A DNA stretch of 64,000 nucleotides from assembly GCA_028292405.1 (NCBI GenBank), contig JAQGMJ010000067.1, positions 1 to 64,000 of the forward strand. Reading direction: 5' to 3'. Position 1 is the stretch's first letter. Each line of letters opens with the position of its first letter. Origin of the DNA: Betaproteobacteria bacterium (lineage in GTDB: Bacteria; Pseudomonadota; Gammaproteobacteria; Burkholderiales; JAEUOS01). The notes below the pieces were generated by a model. That model was not told the origin of the DNA. It was given only the letters and a program-made list of their open reading frames with translations, and made no database searches. A program made the translations under genes and the position numbers. Of this stretch, positions 8,502-17,094 are shown piece after piece.

Positions 8502-9860
8502 TCAAATGCCGTAGGCAATGCGCAGCAACGACAGCGGATGTTCCATCTGCGGCGACTCGTCGCCTTCAGCGGCGGCGCGCGCGATGCCTTCCTCGATGTG
8601 ATGGCCCGCGAGTTGGCAATCCGAGCTGATGTACTTCGGCTTGGCCTCGGCCATCGCCTTGAACACCGGCTTGCCGATCTTCAGCGCCTGGGCGTGGAAC
8701 TCCTTTTTCACCCCCCAGGTGCCGGAGTGGCCGGAGCAACGCTCGATGGTCGTCACCTTGGTCTCGGGCACCAATTGCAGGGTCTCGGCGGTTTTCTTGC
8801 CGATGTTCTGCACCCGCGAGTGGCAGGGGATGTGATAGCTCACCGCGCCCAGGGGCTGCTTGAAGTCCGTGTTGAGCAGGCCGTCGCGCTTGCGCGCCAT
8901 GAAGTATTCGAAGGGATCGAACATCGCTTCCTGCACCGCCTTGACTTCCGACTCGTCGGGGAACATCAGCGGCAGTTCCTGCTTGAACATCAGGGTGCAG
9001 GAAGGAATCGGCGTGAGAATCGCGTAGCCCTCGGCCGCCAGTTTGGCGAGCACCGGGATGTTCTTGTTCTTCAGCTTTTCCACCGCCTTGAGATCACCCG
9101 CCTCCAGCTTGGGCATGCCGCAACAGGCTTCCTTCTCGGCCAGAGTCCACGGGATGCCGTTGTGCTCGAGGAGCTTCACCAGATCCTGGCCGATGCCGGG
9201 CTCGTTGTAGTTGATGTAGCAGGTGGAGAAAATCGCCACCTTGCCCGGGGTGCGCTCGCCATTCCGGATGCGGCCCTTCCAGGTTTCCGCGGCACTCTTC
9301 TTCGGCCCGGAGCGGAACTTCTTCGCCGCGTACTCAGGAATCCAGGCATGCTCATCCACGCCCAGGGTCATTTCCATCACCTCGCGCGCGAGCTTGGTGT
9401 GGTTCACCGTGTTCACCACTTGCGTGACGATCGGGATGCCGGCGAACTGACCCAGCAGGTCGGTGGACGACAGCAGTGCATCGCGCGAAGGGTTCAGCCC
9501 CTTCTCATGCTTTACCGCCTTGGCACGCAGCATCAGGTGCGGAAAGTCGACGTTCCACGGATGCGGGGGCACGTAGGGACACTTGGTCATGTAGCAAACG
9601 TCGCACAGATAGCACTGGTCCACCACTTTCCAATAGTCCTGCTTGGCGACGCCGTCGACCTCGAAGGTGGCGCTCTCGTCAACCAGGTCGAACAGGGTGG
9701 GAAAAGAGCCGCACAAGCTGACGCAGCGGCGGCAGCCGTGGCAGATGTCGAACACCCGCTCCATCTCTTTGAACAGGGATTCTTCTTCGTAGAACTCTGG
9801 GTTCTTCCAGTCCAGCGGATGCCGGGTGGGGGCATCCAGATTGCCTTCGCGATTCGACAT
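8502..9860 (-). CDS. (Fe-S)-binding CCG-domain protein, heterodisulfide reductase subunit D / GlpC-like
   Basis: A 452-residue iron-sulfur protein. Two N-terminal ferredoxin-type clusters are visible: C40-x2-C43-x2-C46-x3-C50, and C83-x2-C86-x2-C89 then C94-Pro. Two CCG-type domains follow. The first is intact (FSTCYINYNEPG ... KEACCGMPKLEAGD). In the second the paired cysteine is changed (ERCSGHSGTWG), preceded by SYHIPCHSR. The family passes electrons between quinone or dithiol partners in GlpC, HdrD and lactate-utilisation complexes. The ATG at 9860 has AGGAA upstream; an earlier frame adds an Arg-rich unmatched leader. Downstream of rubrerythrin and upstream of DUF3501, so it probably feeds electrons into or out of that set. 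Confidence 0.87.
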   Translation of the reverse strand: MSNREGNLDAPTRHPLDWKNPEFYEEESLFKEMERVFDICHGCRRCVSLCGSFPTLFDLVDESATFEVDGVAKQDYWKVVDQCYLCDVCYMTKCPYVPPHPWNVDFPHLMLRAKAVKHEKGLNPSRDALLSSTDLLGQFAGIPIVTQVVNTVNHTKLAREVMEMTLGVDEHAWIPEYAAKKFRSGPKKSAAETWKGRIRNGERTPGKVAIFSTCYINYNEPGIGQDLVKLLEHNGIPWTLAEKEACCGMPKLEAGDLKAVEKLKNKNIPVLAKLAAEGYAILTPIPSCTLMFKQELPLMFPDESEVKAVQEAMFDPFEYFMARKRDGLLNTDFKQPLGAVSYHIPCHSRVQNIGKKTAETLQLVPETKVTTIERCSGHSGTWGVKKEFHAQALKIGKPVFKAMAEAKPKYISSDCQLAGHHIEEGIARAAAEGDESPQMEHPLSLLRIAYGI

Positions 9861-10058
9861 GGCTTGGGGGATTCCTGGCGAGTAGAACGGCAAACGGGAA
9901 CAACGCAGGCTGCGGGCACGGGGCCGCGCCAAAGAAACGGGGTGCCGGCGTCGCCGCCGCACCCCCGATCGATCCCCCCGGATCGCCCGAAAGGAAAACG
10001 GAGGGTCGTCCCTCCTTCTTGACTACTTGACCACTACCAAGCGGCAATCAACCCGCGA

Positions 10059-10478
10059 TCAATCGACCAGGCTGTCCAGCGCCTTCTGGAAACGGTTGGC
10101 ATGCGAGCGCTCGGCCTTGGCCAGGGTCTCGAACCAGTCGGCGATTTCGGTGTGGCCTTCTTCGCGCGCGCTCTTGGCCATGCCCGGGTACATGTCGGTG
10201 TACTCGTGGGTTTCGCCGGCAACCGCGGACTTCAGGTTGTCGCGCGAGGCGCCGATCGGCAGGCCGGTGGCGGGGTCGCCGACGGCTTCGAGGTATTCCA
10301 GGTGCCCGTGCGCGTGCCCGGTTTCGCCTTCCGCGGTGGAGCGAAACAGCGCGGCCAGGTCGTTCTGGCCTTCGATGTCGGCCTTGTTTGCGAAATACAG
10401 GTAGCGACGATTGGCCTGCGATTCACCCGCGAATGCGGCTTTCAGGTTTTCTTCGGTTTTGGAGCCTTTGAGTCCCAT
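10059..10478 (-). CDS. rbr: Rubrerythrin, short form without rubredoxin domain
   Basis: A 139-residue diiron ferritin-like protein reducing hydrogen peroxide. All seven diiron ligands can be placed with classical spacing: Glu19, Glu52 with His55, Glu89 with Glu92, Glu123 with His126. The usual C-terminal rubredoxin domain (CxxC-x-CxxC) is absent; the protein ends at the four-helix bundle. It therefore needs an outside electron donor, and the downstream Fe-S CCG protein is an obvious candidate (inference). SD GGAGAG lies 6 bp before the ATG. It is the first gene of rbr / CCG protein / DUF3501, with a 198-bp gap before the second gene. Confidence 0.93.
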   Translation of the reverse strand: MGLKGSKTEENLKAAFAGESQANRRYLYFANKADIEGQNDLAALFRSTAEGETGHAHGHLEYLEAVGDPATGLPIGASRDNLKSAVAGETHEYTDMYPGMAKSAREEGHTEIADWFETLAKAERSHANRFQKALDSLVD

Positions 10479-10664
10479 GATGTCTCTCCGTTACAAGCGG
10501 TTATTCACTGCGGCGAGGTAACTTTCCAGAGCAAAGCGAAGCGGGGCCAACGCCACATGCATCACCTGCCCCGGGCCTTCCCGGGAGCGGTGAATTCACA
10601 AAGTTTAACCATTTCCGCGCCGGCGCACCTAATCGTTTCTGCCAATGGGCACGATAGGCAGGCT

Positions 10665-11375
10665 TTATTTCCGCCCGATGTCCTCGCCGACGACGGTAAC
10701 CGTCACCTGGGTCACGCTGATGGTGGTGACCGACCGCACCTCTTCGATGCAGGGCTCGGCCGCGTCGATGCAAGGCTCGGTCGCCTCCATGCAGGGCTCG
10801 CCGCCATCGGCGCCGGATTCGCCGGCTTCCAGGCAGCCTTGCTCCGCCACATCTTCGCCTTCATGGCGCACGCGCTGGCGCAGGTAGCGGTTTTCCACCT
10901 TGCGGGCGAACAGCAGGCGCGAAAGCTCGTTCAGCGCCTGGCTGTAGACCTCGCGCTTGAACTCGATCACCGCCTCCAGCGGCACCCAGTAGTCGTGCCA
11001 GCGCCAGGCGTCGAACTCCGGATGTTCGCAGGCGCGCAGGCGCACGTCGCAGTCGCGCCCGACCAGGCGCACCAGGAACCAGATTTGCTTCTGGCCACGG
11101 TAATGCCCGCGGATGTCGCGTTTGATCCACTCGCGCGGCACGTCATATCGCAACCACTCGCGCGTGCGCCCGATGACGCGCACGTGCTCTTCTTTCAGGC
11201 CCGTCTCTTCATAAAGCTCGCGAAACATCGCCTGCTCGGGCGTCTCGCCGTACTTGATGCCGCCCTGCGGAAATTGCCACGAATGTTCCTTGATGCGCTT
11301 GCCCCAGAAGACCTCGTTCCTGTGGTTGACGATGATGATGCCGACGTTGGGCCGGTAACCGTCCCTGTCCAGCAT
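10665..11375 (-). CDS. rppH: RNA pyrophosphohydrolase with extended repeat-bearing C-terminus
   Basis: RppH removes pyrophosphate from mRNA 5' ends and so starts 5'-dependent decay. The Nudix box is intact at about 39-60 ([13 protein letters not shown] then RELYEETG), with DGYRPNVGI at the start and the tryptophan-rich SWQFPQGG before it. The catalytic fold ends near residue 165. A further ~70 residues are unusual: an acidic segment with three tandem 7-residue units ([21 protein letters not shown]; residues 193-213) and then a Val/Thr-rich end. Family members are commonly shorter, about 160-200 residues. It is divergent from proS over 70 bp, a usual betaproteobacterial arrangement. Confidence 0.94.
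   Translation of the reverse strand: MLDRDGYRPNVGIIIVNHRNEVFWGKRIKEHSWQFPQGGIKYGETPEQAMFRELYEETGLKEEHVRVIGRTREWLRYDVPREWIKRDIRGHYRGQKQIWFLVRLVGRDCDVRLRACEHPEFDAWRWHDYWVPLEAVIEFKREVYSQALNELSRLLFARKVENRYLRQRVRHEGEDVAEQGCLEAGESGADGGEPCMEATEPCIDAAEPCIEEVRSVTTISVTQVTVTVVGEDIGRK
10737..10799 (-). repeat. Three tandem 21-bp units in the rppH tail
   Basis: Three consecutive 21-base units encode EPC-(M/I)-(E/D)-x-x. Third-position changes between units indicate that the unit is old enough to have drifted while the reading frame and the EPC core were kept. Confidence 0.85.
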
Positions 11376-11445
11376 GCTGACACCTGCTAATCCTTTAGAA
11401 TTGAGTCCATTATAGGCTCAAAAAATCACGAAAGAAAAGCATCTC

Positions 11446-13206
11446 ATGCGCGCTTCAAAGTTCTTCATTTCGACCATCAAAGAGGCTCCCAGCGACGCCG
11501 AAATCGCCAGCCACAAGCTGATGATGCGCGCCGGCCTGATCAAGCGCCTGGCGGGCGGGATCTACACCCTGATGCCGATGGGGCTGAGAGTCGTGCGCAA
11601 GGTGGAAAACATCGTCCGCGAGGAAATGAACCGCGCCGGCGCCATCGAGCTCTCCATGCCGGTGGTGCAGCCGGCCGAACTCTGGCAGGAGTCTGGCCGC
11701 TACAAGCAATACGGCCCCGAACTGCTGCGCTTCAAGGACCGGCATGACCGCGATTTCGTGATGCAGCCGACTTCCGAAGAAGTGATTACCGATATTGCCC
11801 GCAACGAGTTGCGCAGCTATCGCCAGCTGCCGGTGAATTTTTATCAGATCCAGACCAAGTTCCGCGACGAGCGCCGGCCGCGCTTTGGCGTCATGCGTGG
11901 GCGCGAATTCACCATGAAGGACGCCTACTCCTTCCACGCCGATTTCGACGGCCTGAAGGCCGAGTACCAGAACATGTTCGACGCCTACACGCGGATTTTC
12001 ACCCGCCTGGGCCTGAAATTCCGCGCCGTGGCGGCCGATACCGGGTCGATTGGCGGTACAGGTTCGCATGAGTTCCACGTGCTGGCCGACTCCGGCGAGG
12101 ACGCGCTGGCCTTCGCCCCGGATTCCGACTACGCCGCCAACGTCGAGCTGGCCGAAGCCATGGCGCCGGCCAAGCCGCGCGGCGCCGCCGGCGCGGCGAT
12201 GCAAAAAGTCGCCACGCCGAACAAGAAGACCTGCGAGCAGGTGGTCGAGCAATTGGGGCTGCCGCTCAGCCAGTCGGTCAAGGCGATCGCCCTGATGCAC
12301 GAGCCTGAGGAGGCAAATGCTGCCAAGGGCGTGGTTGCCACGACAGGCAAGCGCTTTTTCATGCTGCTGCTGCGCGGCGACCATGAGCTGAACGAGATCA
12401 AGGCCGGCAAGGTCGCGGGCCTCTCGCCCTTCCGCTTCGCCACCCCGGCGGAGATCGCTAACTACGTCGGCTGCGAGCCCGGCTATATCGGCCCGGTTGG
12501 ACTCGACGCCCCCCGCGTCACCATCGTCGCTGACCGCAGCGTTGCGGCGATGAGCGACTTCGTCTGCGGCGCCAACGAAGCCGGCTACCACCTCACGGGC
12601 GTGAACTGGGTCCGCGACCTGCCCGAGCCCGCAGTGGTGGCCGACATCCGCAACGCCGTCAAGGGTGACCCCTCGCCGGACGGCAAGGGCGAGCTGGACA
12701 TTTGCCGCGGCATCGAGGTCGGGCATATTTTCCAGTTGCGCACCAAGTATTCGGAAGCCCTCAAATCCACGGTGATCGGCGTCGACGGCAAGCCGGTGCT
12801 GCTGGAAATGGGCTGCTACGGCATCGGCGTCACCCGCATCGTCGGCGCCGCCATCGAGCAGGGGCACGACGAGCGCGGCATCATTTTCCCCGCCGCCATC
12901 GCGCCCTTCACGGTGGGGATCTGCCCGATCGGCATCAAGAAGTCGGACGCCGTGAAGGCCGCCGCCGAGACGCTTTACAGCGAACTCCAGGCCGCCGGCA
13001 TCGACGTGCTGCTCGACGACCGCGACGAGCGGCCCGGCGTGATGTTCGCCGACATGGAACTGATCGGCATCCCGCACCGCTTCACCATCGGCGACCGCGG
13101 CCTGAAGGAAGGCAAGATCGAGTACCAGGGCCGCACCGACAGCGCGGCCACGCAGATCGCGCCGGCCGAGGCCTTGGCTTTGCTCAAATCCAAATTGGCC
13201 CTCTAA
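11446..13206 (+). CDS. proS: Prolyl-tRNA synthetase
   Basis: Charges tRNA-Pro in the cytosol. 586 residues, the normal bacterial type. It begins [20 protein letters not shown] and has class II motif 2 ([19 protein letters not shown]) and motif 3 ([11 protein letters not shown]). Between them lies the inserted editing domain (about 225-400) that hydrolyses Ala-tRNA-Pro, including [10 protein letters not shown]. The C-terminal anticodon-binding domain contains [18 protein letters not shown]. The ATG at 11446 begins the conserved N-terminus. Downstream, an inverted-repeat element and the lytic transglycosylase follow within 100 bp. Confidence 0.97.
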   Translation: MRASKFFISTIKEAPSDAEIASHKLMMRAGLIKRLAGGIYTLMPMGLRVVRKVENIVREEMNRAGAIELSMPVVQPAELWQESGRYKQYGPELLRFKDRHDRDFVMQPTSEEVITDIARNELRSYRQLPVNFYQIQTKFRDERRPRFGVMRGREFTMKDAYSFHADFDGLKAEYQNMFDAYTRIFTRLGLKFRAVAADTGSIGGTGSHEFHVLADSGEDALAFAPDSDYAANVELAEAMAPAKPRGAAGAAMQKVATPNKKTCEQVVEQLGLPLSQSVKAIALMHEPEEANAAKGVVATTGKRFFMLLLRGDHELNEIKAGKVAGLSPFRFATPAEIANYVGCEPGYIGPVGLDAPRVTIVADRSVAAMSDFVCGANEAGYHLTGVNWVRDLPEPAVVADIRNAVKGDPSPDGKGELDICRGIEVGHIFQLRTKYSEALKSTVIGVDGKPVLLEMGCYGIGVTRIVGAAIEQGHDERGIIFPAAIAPFTVGICPIGIKKSDAVKAAAETLYSELQAAGIDVLLDDRDERPGVMFADMELIGIPHRFTIGDRGLKEGKIEYQGRTDSAATQIAPAEALALLKSKLAL

Positions 13207-13233
13207 GCTGCGCGATGCCCACTGACCTTGAAG

Positions 13234-13305
13234 AAAAATTGGGGTCGCGCATTTCTGGAATGAGTAATTTTCGCCGTTCAAAATTGTCCTCTGACCCCAA
13301 TTTTT
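13234..13305. repeat. 72-bp palindromic element with 13-bp perfect terminal inverted repeats
   Basis: AAAAATTGGGGTC at 13234-13246 is exactly complementary to GACCCCAATTTTT at 13293-13305; 46 bp lie between. The ends look like REP/MITE-type palindromes of the 'aattggggtca' kind often scattered in proteobacterial genomes. It fills nearly all of the gap between proS and the next gene, and possible ATG starts of that gene lie before (13215) and inside (13260) it. It could also act as a bidirectional terminator. Confidence 0.7.
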
Positions 13306-13307
13306 CG

Positions 13308-14054
13308 GTGCAACAACGAAGCTGCTCTCTCGCAGGAGCAGCTTCGTTCGTCGCACTTTTTGCTCTCGCCCTAGCTTGCACCACCCTGCCCCGCGAGGCC
13401 CACGCCGGCGCCCAGCAATACGAACCCCTCGCCGACTCCGTAAAAAGCGCGCTGACCATGGCCGCGCGCGCCGACCGCACCCCGCCCGAACCGATCTTTC
13501 CCACACCGCTGGCAAAGGTGCACTGGCTCACCGCGATGGACGAGCGCCTGCCCCTGCGCAACAAGCCGGAGTACCAGACCCGCATCGAATTCCTGAAGAC
13601 CGTGCACTATGAGGCGACCCGCGCCGGCCTCGACCCGCAGATGGTGCTTGGCCTGATCCAGGTCGAAAGCGGCTTCAAGAAATACGCGGTCAGCAGCGCC
13701 GGCGCGCGCGGCTACATGCAGATCATGCCCTTCTGGACCGGCCTGATCGGCGACGGCGACTCGCGCAAGCTCTTCGACATGCGCACCAACATCCGCATGG
13801 GCTGCGTGATCATGCGCCACTACCTGGACCTGGAACACGGCGACCTCTACATGGCACTGGGCCGTTACAACGGCAGCCGCGGCAAGCCGGAATACCCCAA
13901 CGCCGTCACCGCGGCGTGGAAAAAGAACTGGGCCTGGGTGCCGGAAAAGCTGCCGCCCCCTGTGCAGCCGACAGTGACCACCAATGCACCGGCCAGCAAT
14001 GCCAAGAGTTCTTCGACGCCCGTGCCCGGGACGGCGCCGGCGCCCAAGCGTTAG
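13308..14054 (+). CDS. Lytic transglycosylase (SLT/GH23), secreted
   Basis: A peptidoglycan lytic transglycosylase of about 248 residues. The SLT domain covers about 95-200, with catalytic Glu120 in LGLIQVESGFKKYAVSSAGA followed by RGYMQIMPFW. The C-terminal tail is Pro/Ala/Ser-rich. The GTG at 13308 gives a standard signal peptide (to about residue 33, REAHA). ATG codons at 13260 and 13215 are in frame but would translate the palindromic element just upstream; no clear SD marks any of the three, so the start is uncertain. A perfect 13-bp hairpin overlaps codons 3-14. It probably follows proS in transcription unless the element terminates it. Confidence 0.88.
   Translation: MQQRSCSLAGAASFVALFALALACTTLPREAHAGAQQYEPLADSVKSALTMAARADRTPPEPIFPTPLAKVHWLTAMDERLPLRNKPEYQTRIEFLKTVHYEATRAGLDPQMVLGLIQVESGFKKYAVSSAGARGYMQIMPFWTGLIGDGDSRKLFDMRTNIRMGCVIMRHYLDLEHGDLYMALGRYNGSRGKPEYPNAVTAAWKKNWAWVPEKLPPPVQPTVTTNAPASNAKSSSTPVPGTAPAPKR
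13315..13348. other. 13-bp perfect hairpin within the signal-peptide codons
   Basis: AACGAAGCTGCTC at 13315-13327 pairs with GAGCAGCTTCGTT at 13336-13348 around an 8-base loop. It lies seven bases after the GTG start, where such a structure would hinder ribosome loading, or would terminate read-through from proS (T5 follows at 13357-13361). Confidence 0.55.
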
Positions 14055-14092
14055 TCAGCCCGATGCGCCAAAGCGTCGGCCCACGCCACAAC

Positions 14093-14330
14093 CTGACAAA
14101 ACCTGAGTTTTTTCATAAAAACACACGGGCGCCCATCGGCTGATTTGAGCGAACCTAACAAAACCATAGGTTTTTTTCAAATTTGCGATGCCCATTTGGC
14201 ATGACGTAAATGGGCAATCTGATAAAACCTGAGTTTTTGCTGGGAAATCGCTGCTTGCCGGACTTTCCGGCAGCTCAAACCGTGAGCAACTACAACTGTG
14301 GTCGCATGGCCAAGCTGATAAAACCTTAGG
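14093..14330. repeat. Four spaced copies of a CTGATAAAACCTGAGTTTTT-type repeat
   Basis: Copies at 14093-14114, 14155-14178, 14219-14240 and 14315-14330 (last one shortened). Core CT(G/A)A(C/T)AAAACC followed by T(G)AG or ATAGG and a T-run. The first two intervals are each 40 bp, the third is 74 bp. Each full copy has AAAAC opposite GTTTT, a minimal hairpin with a T-tail. No cas genes are nearby. Confidence 0.7.
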
Positions 14331-14396
14331 AAACACTGAACAAGTCCCGAAAACGAGGGGAGGGGAAGCTAGCCTCTCTCTAATATTGGGAGTTGT

Positions 14397-14417
14397 TAAG
14401 GGGGCGCAGCCCACTTA
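14397..14417. repeat. 9-3-9 GC hairpin related to that at 5784
   Basis: TAAGGGGGC, loop GCA, GCCCACTTA, with one mismatch. It shares the AAGGGGGC arm with the hairpin at 5784-5804, and neither has a U-tract. Confidence 0.45.
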
Positions 14418-14756
14418 ATCAGTAATTCCCTTAGATTTTTTGGAAAACTTTAACGGCAAGTGTTGTAGCCGGCTGCGCGGAAAAAAGTGCATCCGCAGCG
14501 AGCCGAAGCATTGATTCGCCGCAAAGCCGCGAATCCGCTTCATGAAGGCAGGCCAAGCTTGGGCGGGCAATCGCCGATTAGCCTACTCTCTGGTTTCGAA
14601 GATACGCTTTCGACAATTCGTTGTAAAGCTTTTGTTTTATATTTTTGAACTGGTTTGGGCGGCGACCAGGCTCGCTCGTGGGAGATAAAGGGACCGCGCT
14701 CGATATAATTTCCATTCCGCTATGGCGAGATCAAACTGTTTGGCAAGGAGGCTGCA

Positions 14757-15149
14757 ATGGAGTCCGATGAACAAGCCATCCGTGAGGTGCACACCAGCTG
14801 GATCGATGCGGTCAACGCCGGCGATTTTGCCTGCCTGCTTGCCTTGATGGCGGACGATGCCGTGTTTCTGAATCCGGGCCGGGAGCCGTTCGGCCGGGAC
14901 GGATTCCCTGCCGGCTTTTCGGCGGCACACCAAAAAAATTGGATTCGTTGCATCAGCGAGCTGGAAGAGGTGGTGGTCGCCGGTGAAGTCGCCTACACGC
15001 TGTGCCGGGACTCGTTATCCGTGACACCGCGCGCCGGCGGAGAGGCGATGCTGCTCGCCGGCAATCGGATCACCATCTACCGCAAACAGCCCGACGGCCG
15101 CTGGCTCCTGGCGCGCGATGCCCACACCTTGTCGCCGGTGGCGAGTTGA
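14757..15149 (+). CDS. NTF2-like / DUF4440-type (SnoaL-like) protein
   Basis: A 130-residue single-domain protein with the cone-shaped NTF2-like pattern: IREVHTSWIDAVNAGDFACLLALMADDAVFLNPG near the N-terminus (N-terminal helix followed by the first strand) and a C-terminal strand set ending RITIYRKQPDGRWLLARDAHT. Members of this branch (SgcJ/EcaC-like) bind or turn over small molecules; nothing here fixes the ligand. Strong SD AAGGAGG. No signal peptide. It is convergent with the beta-propeller gene and stands alone behind the repeat-bearing interval. Confidence 0.82.
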   Translation: MESDEQAIREVHTSWIDAVNAGDFACLLALMADDAVFLNPGREPFGRDGFPAGFSAAHQKNWIRCISELEEVVVAGEVAYTLCRDSLSVTPRAGGEAMLLAGNRITIYRKQPDGRWLLARDAHTLSPVAS

Positions 15150-15220
15150 GGCCGTAAGAATCGGCCTGCGGCCGCGCGGCGCGATGCCGCGCCTTCCAGT
15201 CCGTTCCCGATCGCCAATAG

Positions 15221-16276
15221 TCATTGGCCCACGGTGATCAGGGTAAACGTCCCTGCCTTTAGCTGCGGCCGGCGCGGCGGCGCTTGGGTGGCGGCGGAAT
15301 CGATGGGTTCAGCCTCAGCGGCAACCAGGTAGATTTTGTGCGAGGCCGGATCGATTGCCATGGTCCTGGCTCTTGGCATGGTGGTTACGGTTTGCTTTAC
15401 CGCGTAATGCCTGGCGTCGCTGGCATCGATCACATTGAGCGTGCCATCGCCATTGGAGCTGAATGCAAGTTTGGCGGCAGCGTCGAAGGCGGTGGCATCG
15501 CTGCCACGGCCGATCGTTGGCGCGTCCACTATTTTTCCGGTATTGGCGTCGACAACGGCCATTTTCTGGTTATGGCAGCCGACGAACAGGCGCTGCGCGG
15601 CAAGGTCGATGGACAAGCCGGCCGGTTCGTCGCAACGGGCGGACAAATCATAGCGATGCGTCACCGTGAGCCGGTGTGTGTCGATCACCAGCACTTGGTT
15701 CTTGTCTTCGAGATTGATGAACAGACGCCCTTTGCCGTCCGACACGAGGAACTCCGGGCTGCCGCCCAGCGGTATCGCGGCCAGTGGCTTGCCTGTGGCT
15801 GCATCAATCGGCGTTACGCTCGCGGCCCCGCCATTGACGGCGAACACCCGCTTGGTTGCCGGGTCGTAGACGATGCCGTCGGGCTTCTTTTCAGTGGCCG
15901 CGCTGCCAACGACCTGCAGGGTCGACAAAACGAAGATCGTGACCGAATTGTTGCTGCCGTTGGTGGCGTATCCACGGTCGAACTCCGGGGCAATGGCGAC
16001 GCCGTGCACGCCATGGGCCGGGATATTGCCTATCACCTGCTTTTTATCGAGGTCGAAAACGTCGACCCGGTCGCCGTGGGCAATAAATAAATGCCTGTGC
16101 TCGCTATCGATCGACAGATAGTCCCATTTGACATCGCCATCGAGATGCTGCTTTTCGAGTATATGGTAACCCGCATCCTGCGCAAGGCTGGAGAGCGGGT
16201 AGAGCGCCGCCGCGGCCATGATGGCCGCGAGGAGCAATTCAGCCGCGGAAACGCGGCGAAACAAGTGAATGGACAT
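15221..16276 (-). CDS. YncE-like seven-bladed beta-propeller protein, periplasmic
   Basis: A 351-residue protein with a signal peptide (1 to about 33, ending SSLAQ). Its mature part is built of repeated beta-propeller blades: DVFDLDKKQVIGNIPA, TIFVLSTLQVVGSA, TPIDAATGKPLAAIPLGG, VLVIDTHRLTV, AVVDANTGKIVDAP and NVIDASDARHYAV. The pattern V-(I/F)-D-x-x-T/K with about 40-residue spacing is that of YncE/YVTN repeats. Such proteins are periplasmic; E. coli YncE binds DNA, but for most the role is unknown. SD AAAGGAC precedes the ATG. It follows the outer-membrane-like protein gene by 59 bp on the same strand, so the two may be co-transcribed. Confidence 0.85.
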   Translation of the reverse strand: MSIHLFRRVSAAELLLAAIMAAAALYPLSSLAQDAGYHILEKQHLDGDVKWDYLSIDSEHRHLFIAHGDRVDVFDLDKKQVIGNIPAHGVHGVAIAPEFDRGYATNGSNNSVTIFVLSTLQVVGSAATEKKPDGIVYDPATKRVFAVNGGAASVTPIDAATGKPLAAIPLGGSPEFLVSDGKGRLFINLEDKNQVLVIDTHRLTVTHRYDLSARCDEPAGLSIDLAAQRLFVGCHNQKMAVVDANTGKIVDAPTIGRGSDATAFDAAAKLAFSSNGDGTLNVIDASDARHYAVKQTVTTMPRARTMAIDPASHKIYLVAAEAEPIDSAATQAPPRRPQLKAGTFTLITVGQ

Positions 16277-16335
16277 GCGAAGTCCTTTTGGAAGTGCGGG
16301 TCGGCAAGGCGGCGTTTGACCCGCGATGGATCAGG

Positions 16336-17094
16336 TCAATAGTGGACCTGCAAGCCGATATACGAAAGCAGCGTGTTCGTGCTGGCGAGCGTGTTGTGCA
16401 AATCACGGCCGGTGGAAAGCAGCAGTGTATAGCGTGGGGAAAAGTCGTAACGGGCGCCGAAGTTCAGGATCAGTTCCTCTTGGGACTGATGAACGGCCGC
16501 CTCCTCATGCACCTCCGCGATCAACTCGAAGCCCTTTTGAACCTCCCGGGTAACGGCGAATCCGGCGGTCCAGGTGTCGGGCCGCGCGCCGGGACGAAAC
16601 CAGCGCCCGATGTCGAAATTGATGTCGAAGCCCTCGAAGGTGCGCATGAATTGCAGGGGCGCAAGATGGCTGATGCCGCTGTCGGCCAGCCCGGCGTGGG
16701 TGAAATTGGAAACCGGCGTGCGGAACTCGATTTGCGGGTAAGTGGACACCTGCCAGGCGTTTTCGCCGCCGTCGTAAAAACGCCATTTCACGCCGGCCAG
16801 CGCATTGCCAGCGCCGCTGCGATAGCTCCCGCCCAGGTTTTGCACGGCCCAGGGCATCTCGAATTTTAGTTGCAGGCGCTCGCCGATACCGTAGTTGAAG
16901 TCGGCCAGAGGCAACTCGGCATCGGTTTTGCCCGCCGTGTGGCTGGTTACGGCCGCGAGATTGATTTCCCAGTTTCCGTTGCCCGGTGTGCCCGGGTCGT
17001 CGGTGATCATCGGCGGGCCGCCCCCGGCCCATGCCATTTCTGTAAAGAGCGCGGCGGCCACCACGAGCAGGCGGATAACAAGGATGAAATACAT
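16336..17094 (-). CDS. Putative outer-membrane beta-barrel (Phenol_MetA_deg-like)
   Basis: A 252-residue protein with a clear signal peptide (1-23, ending AWA) and mature start GGGPPMITDDPGTPGNGNWE, the hallmark of the family annotated as 'transporter' / MetA-pathway-like barrels. Alternating amphipathic strands run through the protein, and it ends in Tyr (GLQVHY), as outer-membrane barrels usually do. No substrate can be assigned. The start is set at the ATG before the signal peptide; the frame is open further upstream but the extra 60 residues are basic and unmatched. Transcribed towards the beta-propeller gene; the ftsZ terminator lies 168 bp upstream. Confidence 0.78.
   Translation of the reverse strand: MYFILVIRLLVVAAALFTEMAWAGGGPPMITDDPGTPGNGNWEINLAAVTSHTAGKTDAELPLADFNYGIGERLQLKFEMPWAVQNLGGSYRSGAGNALAGVKWRFYDGGENAWQVSTYPQIEFRTPVSNFTHAGLADSGISHLAPLQFMRTFEGFDINFDIGRWFRPGARPDTWTAGFAVTREVQKGFELIAEVHEEAAVHQSQEELILNFGARYDFSPRYTLLLSTGRDLHNTLASTNTLLSYIGLQVHY

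Larger units (their letters stand above)
14055..14756. other. 702-bp gene-free, lower-GC interval with repeats
   Basis: No credible gene on either strand. The first 280 bp hold four copies of a degenerate 16-24-bp repeat. A 9-3-9 hairpin (14397-14417) resembles the one at 5784. The last 300 bp contain direct GC-rich dyads and an AT-rich stretch before the NTF2-like gene, whose SD is AAGGAGG at 14743-14749. An open frame of 119 codons on the minus strand (14055-14414) reads through the repeats as recurring KTQVLS and has no coding character. Confidence 0.7.

Noticed and set aside
7968-10022. 684-codon open frame opposite DUF3501 and the CCG protein
   Set aside because: Antisense shadow; both genes on the other strand have clear families and SD sites.
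10059-10478. Bacterioferritin or Dps
   Set aside because: Ligand spacing (Glu19, Glu52-His55, Glu89-Glu92, Glu123-His126) and length are those of rubrerythrin.
11455-13515. 686-codon open frame opposite proS
   Set aside because: Antisense shadow of proS in GC-rich DNA; composition Arg/Ala/His/Gly-rich with no domain.
14093-14330. CRISPR array (four repeats with two equal 40-bp spacers)
   Set aside because: Repeats vary in length and sequence, the fourth is cut short, the third spacer is 74 bp and no cas gene is in the window.
14055-14414. 119-codon open frame on the minus strand with repeated KTQVLS
   Set aside because: The repeated peptide is only the translation of the AT-rich DNA repeats; no SD, no recognised domain, poor codon use.
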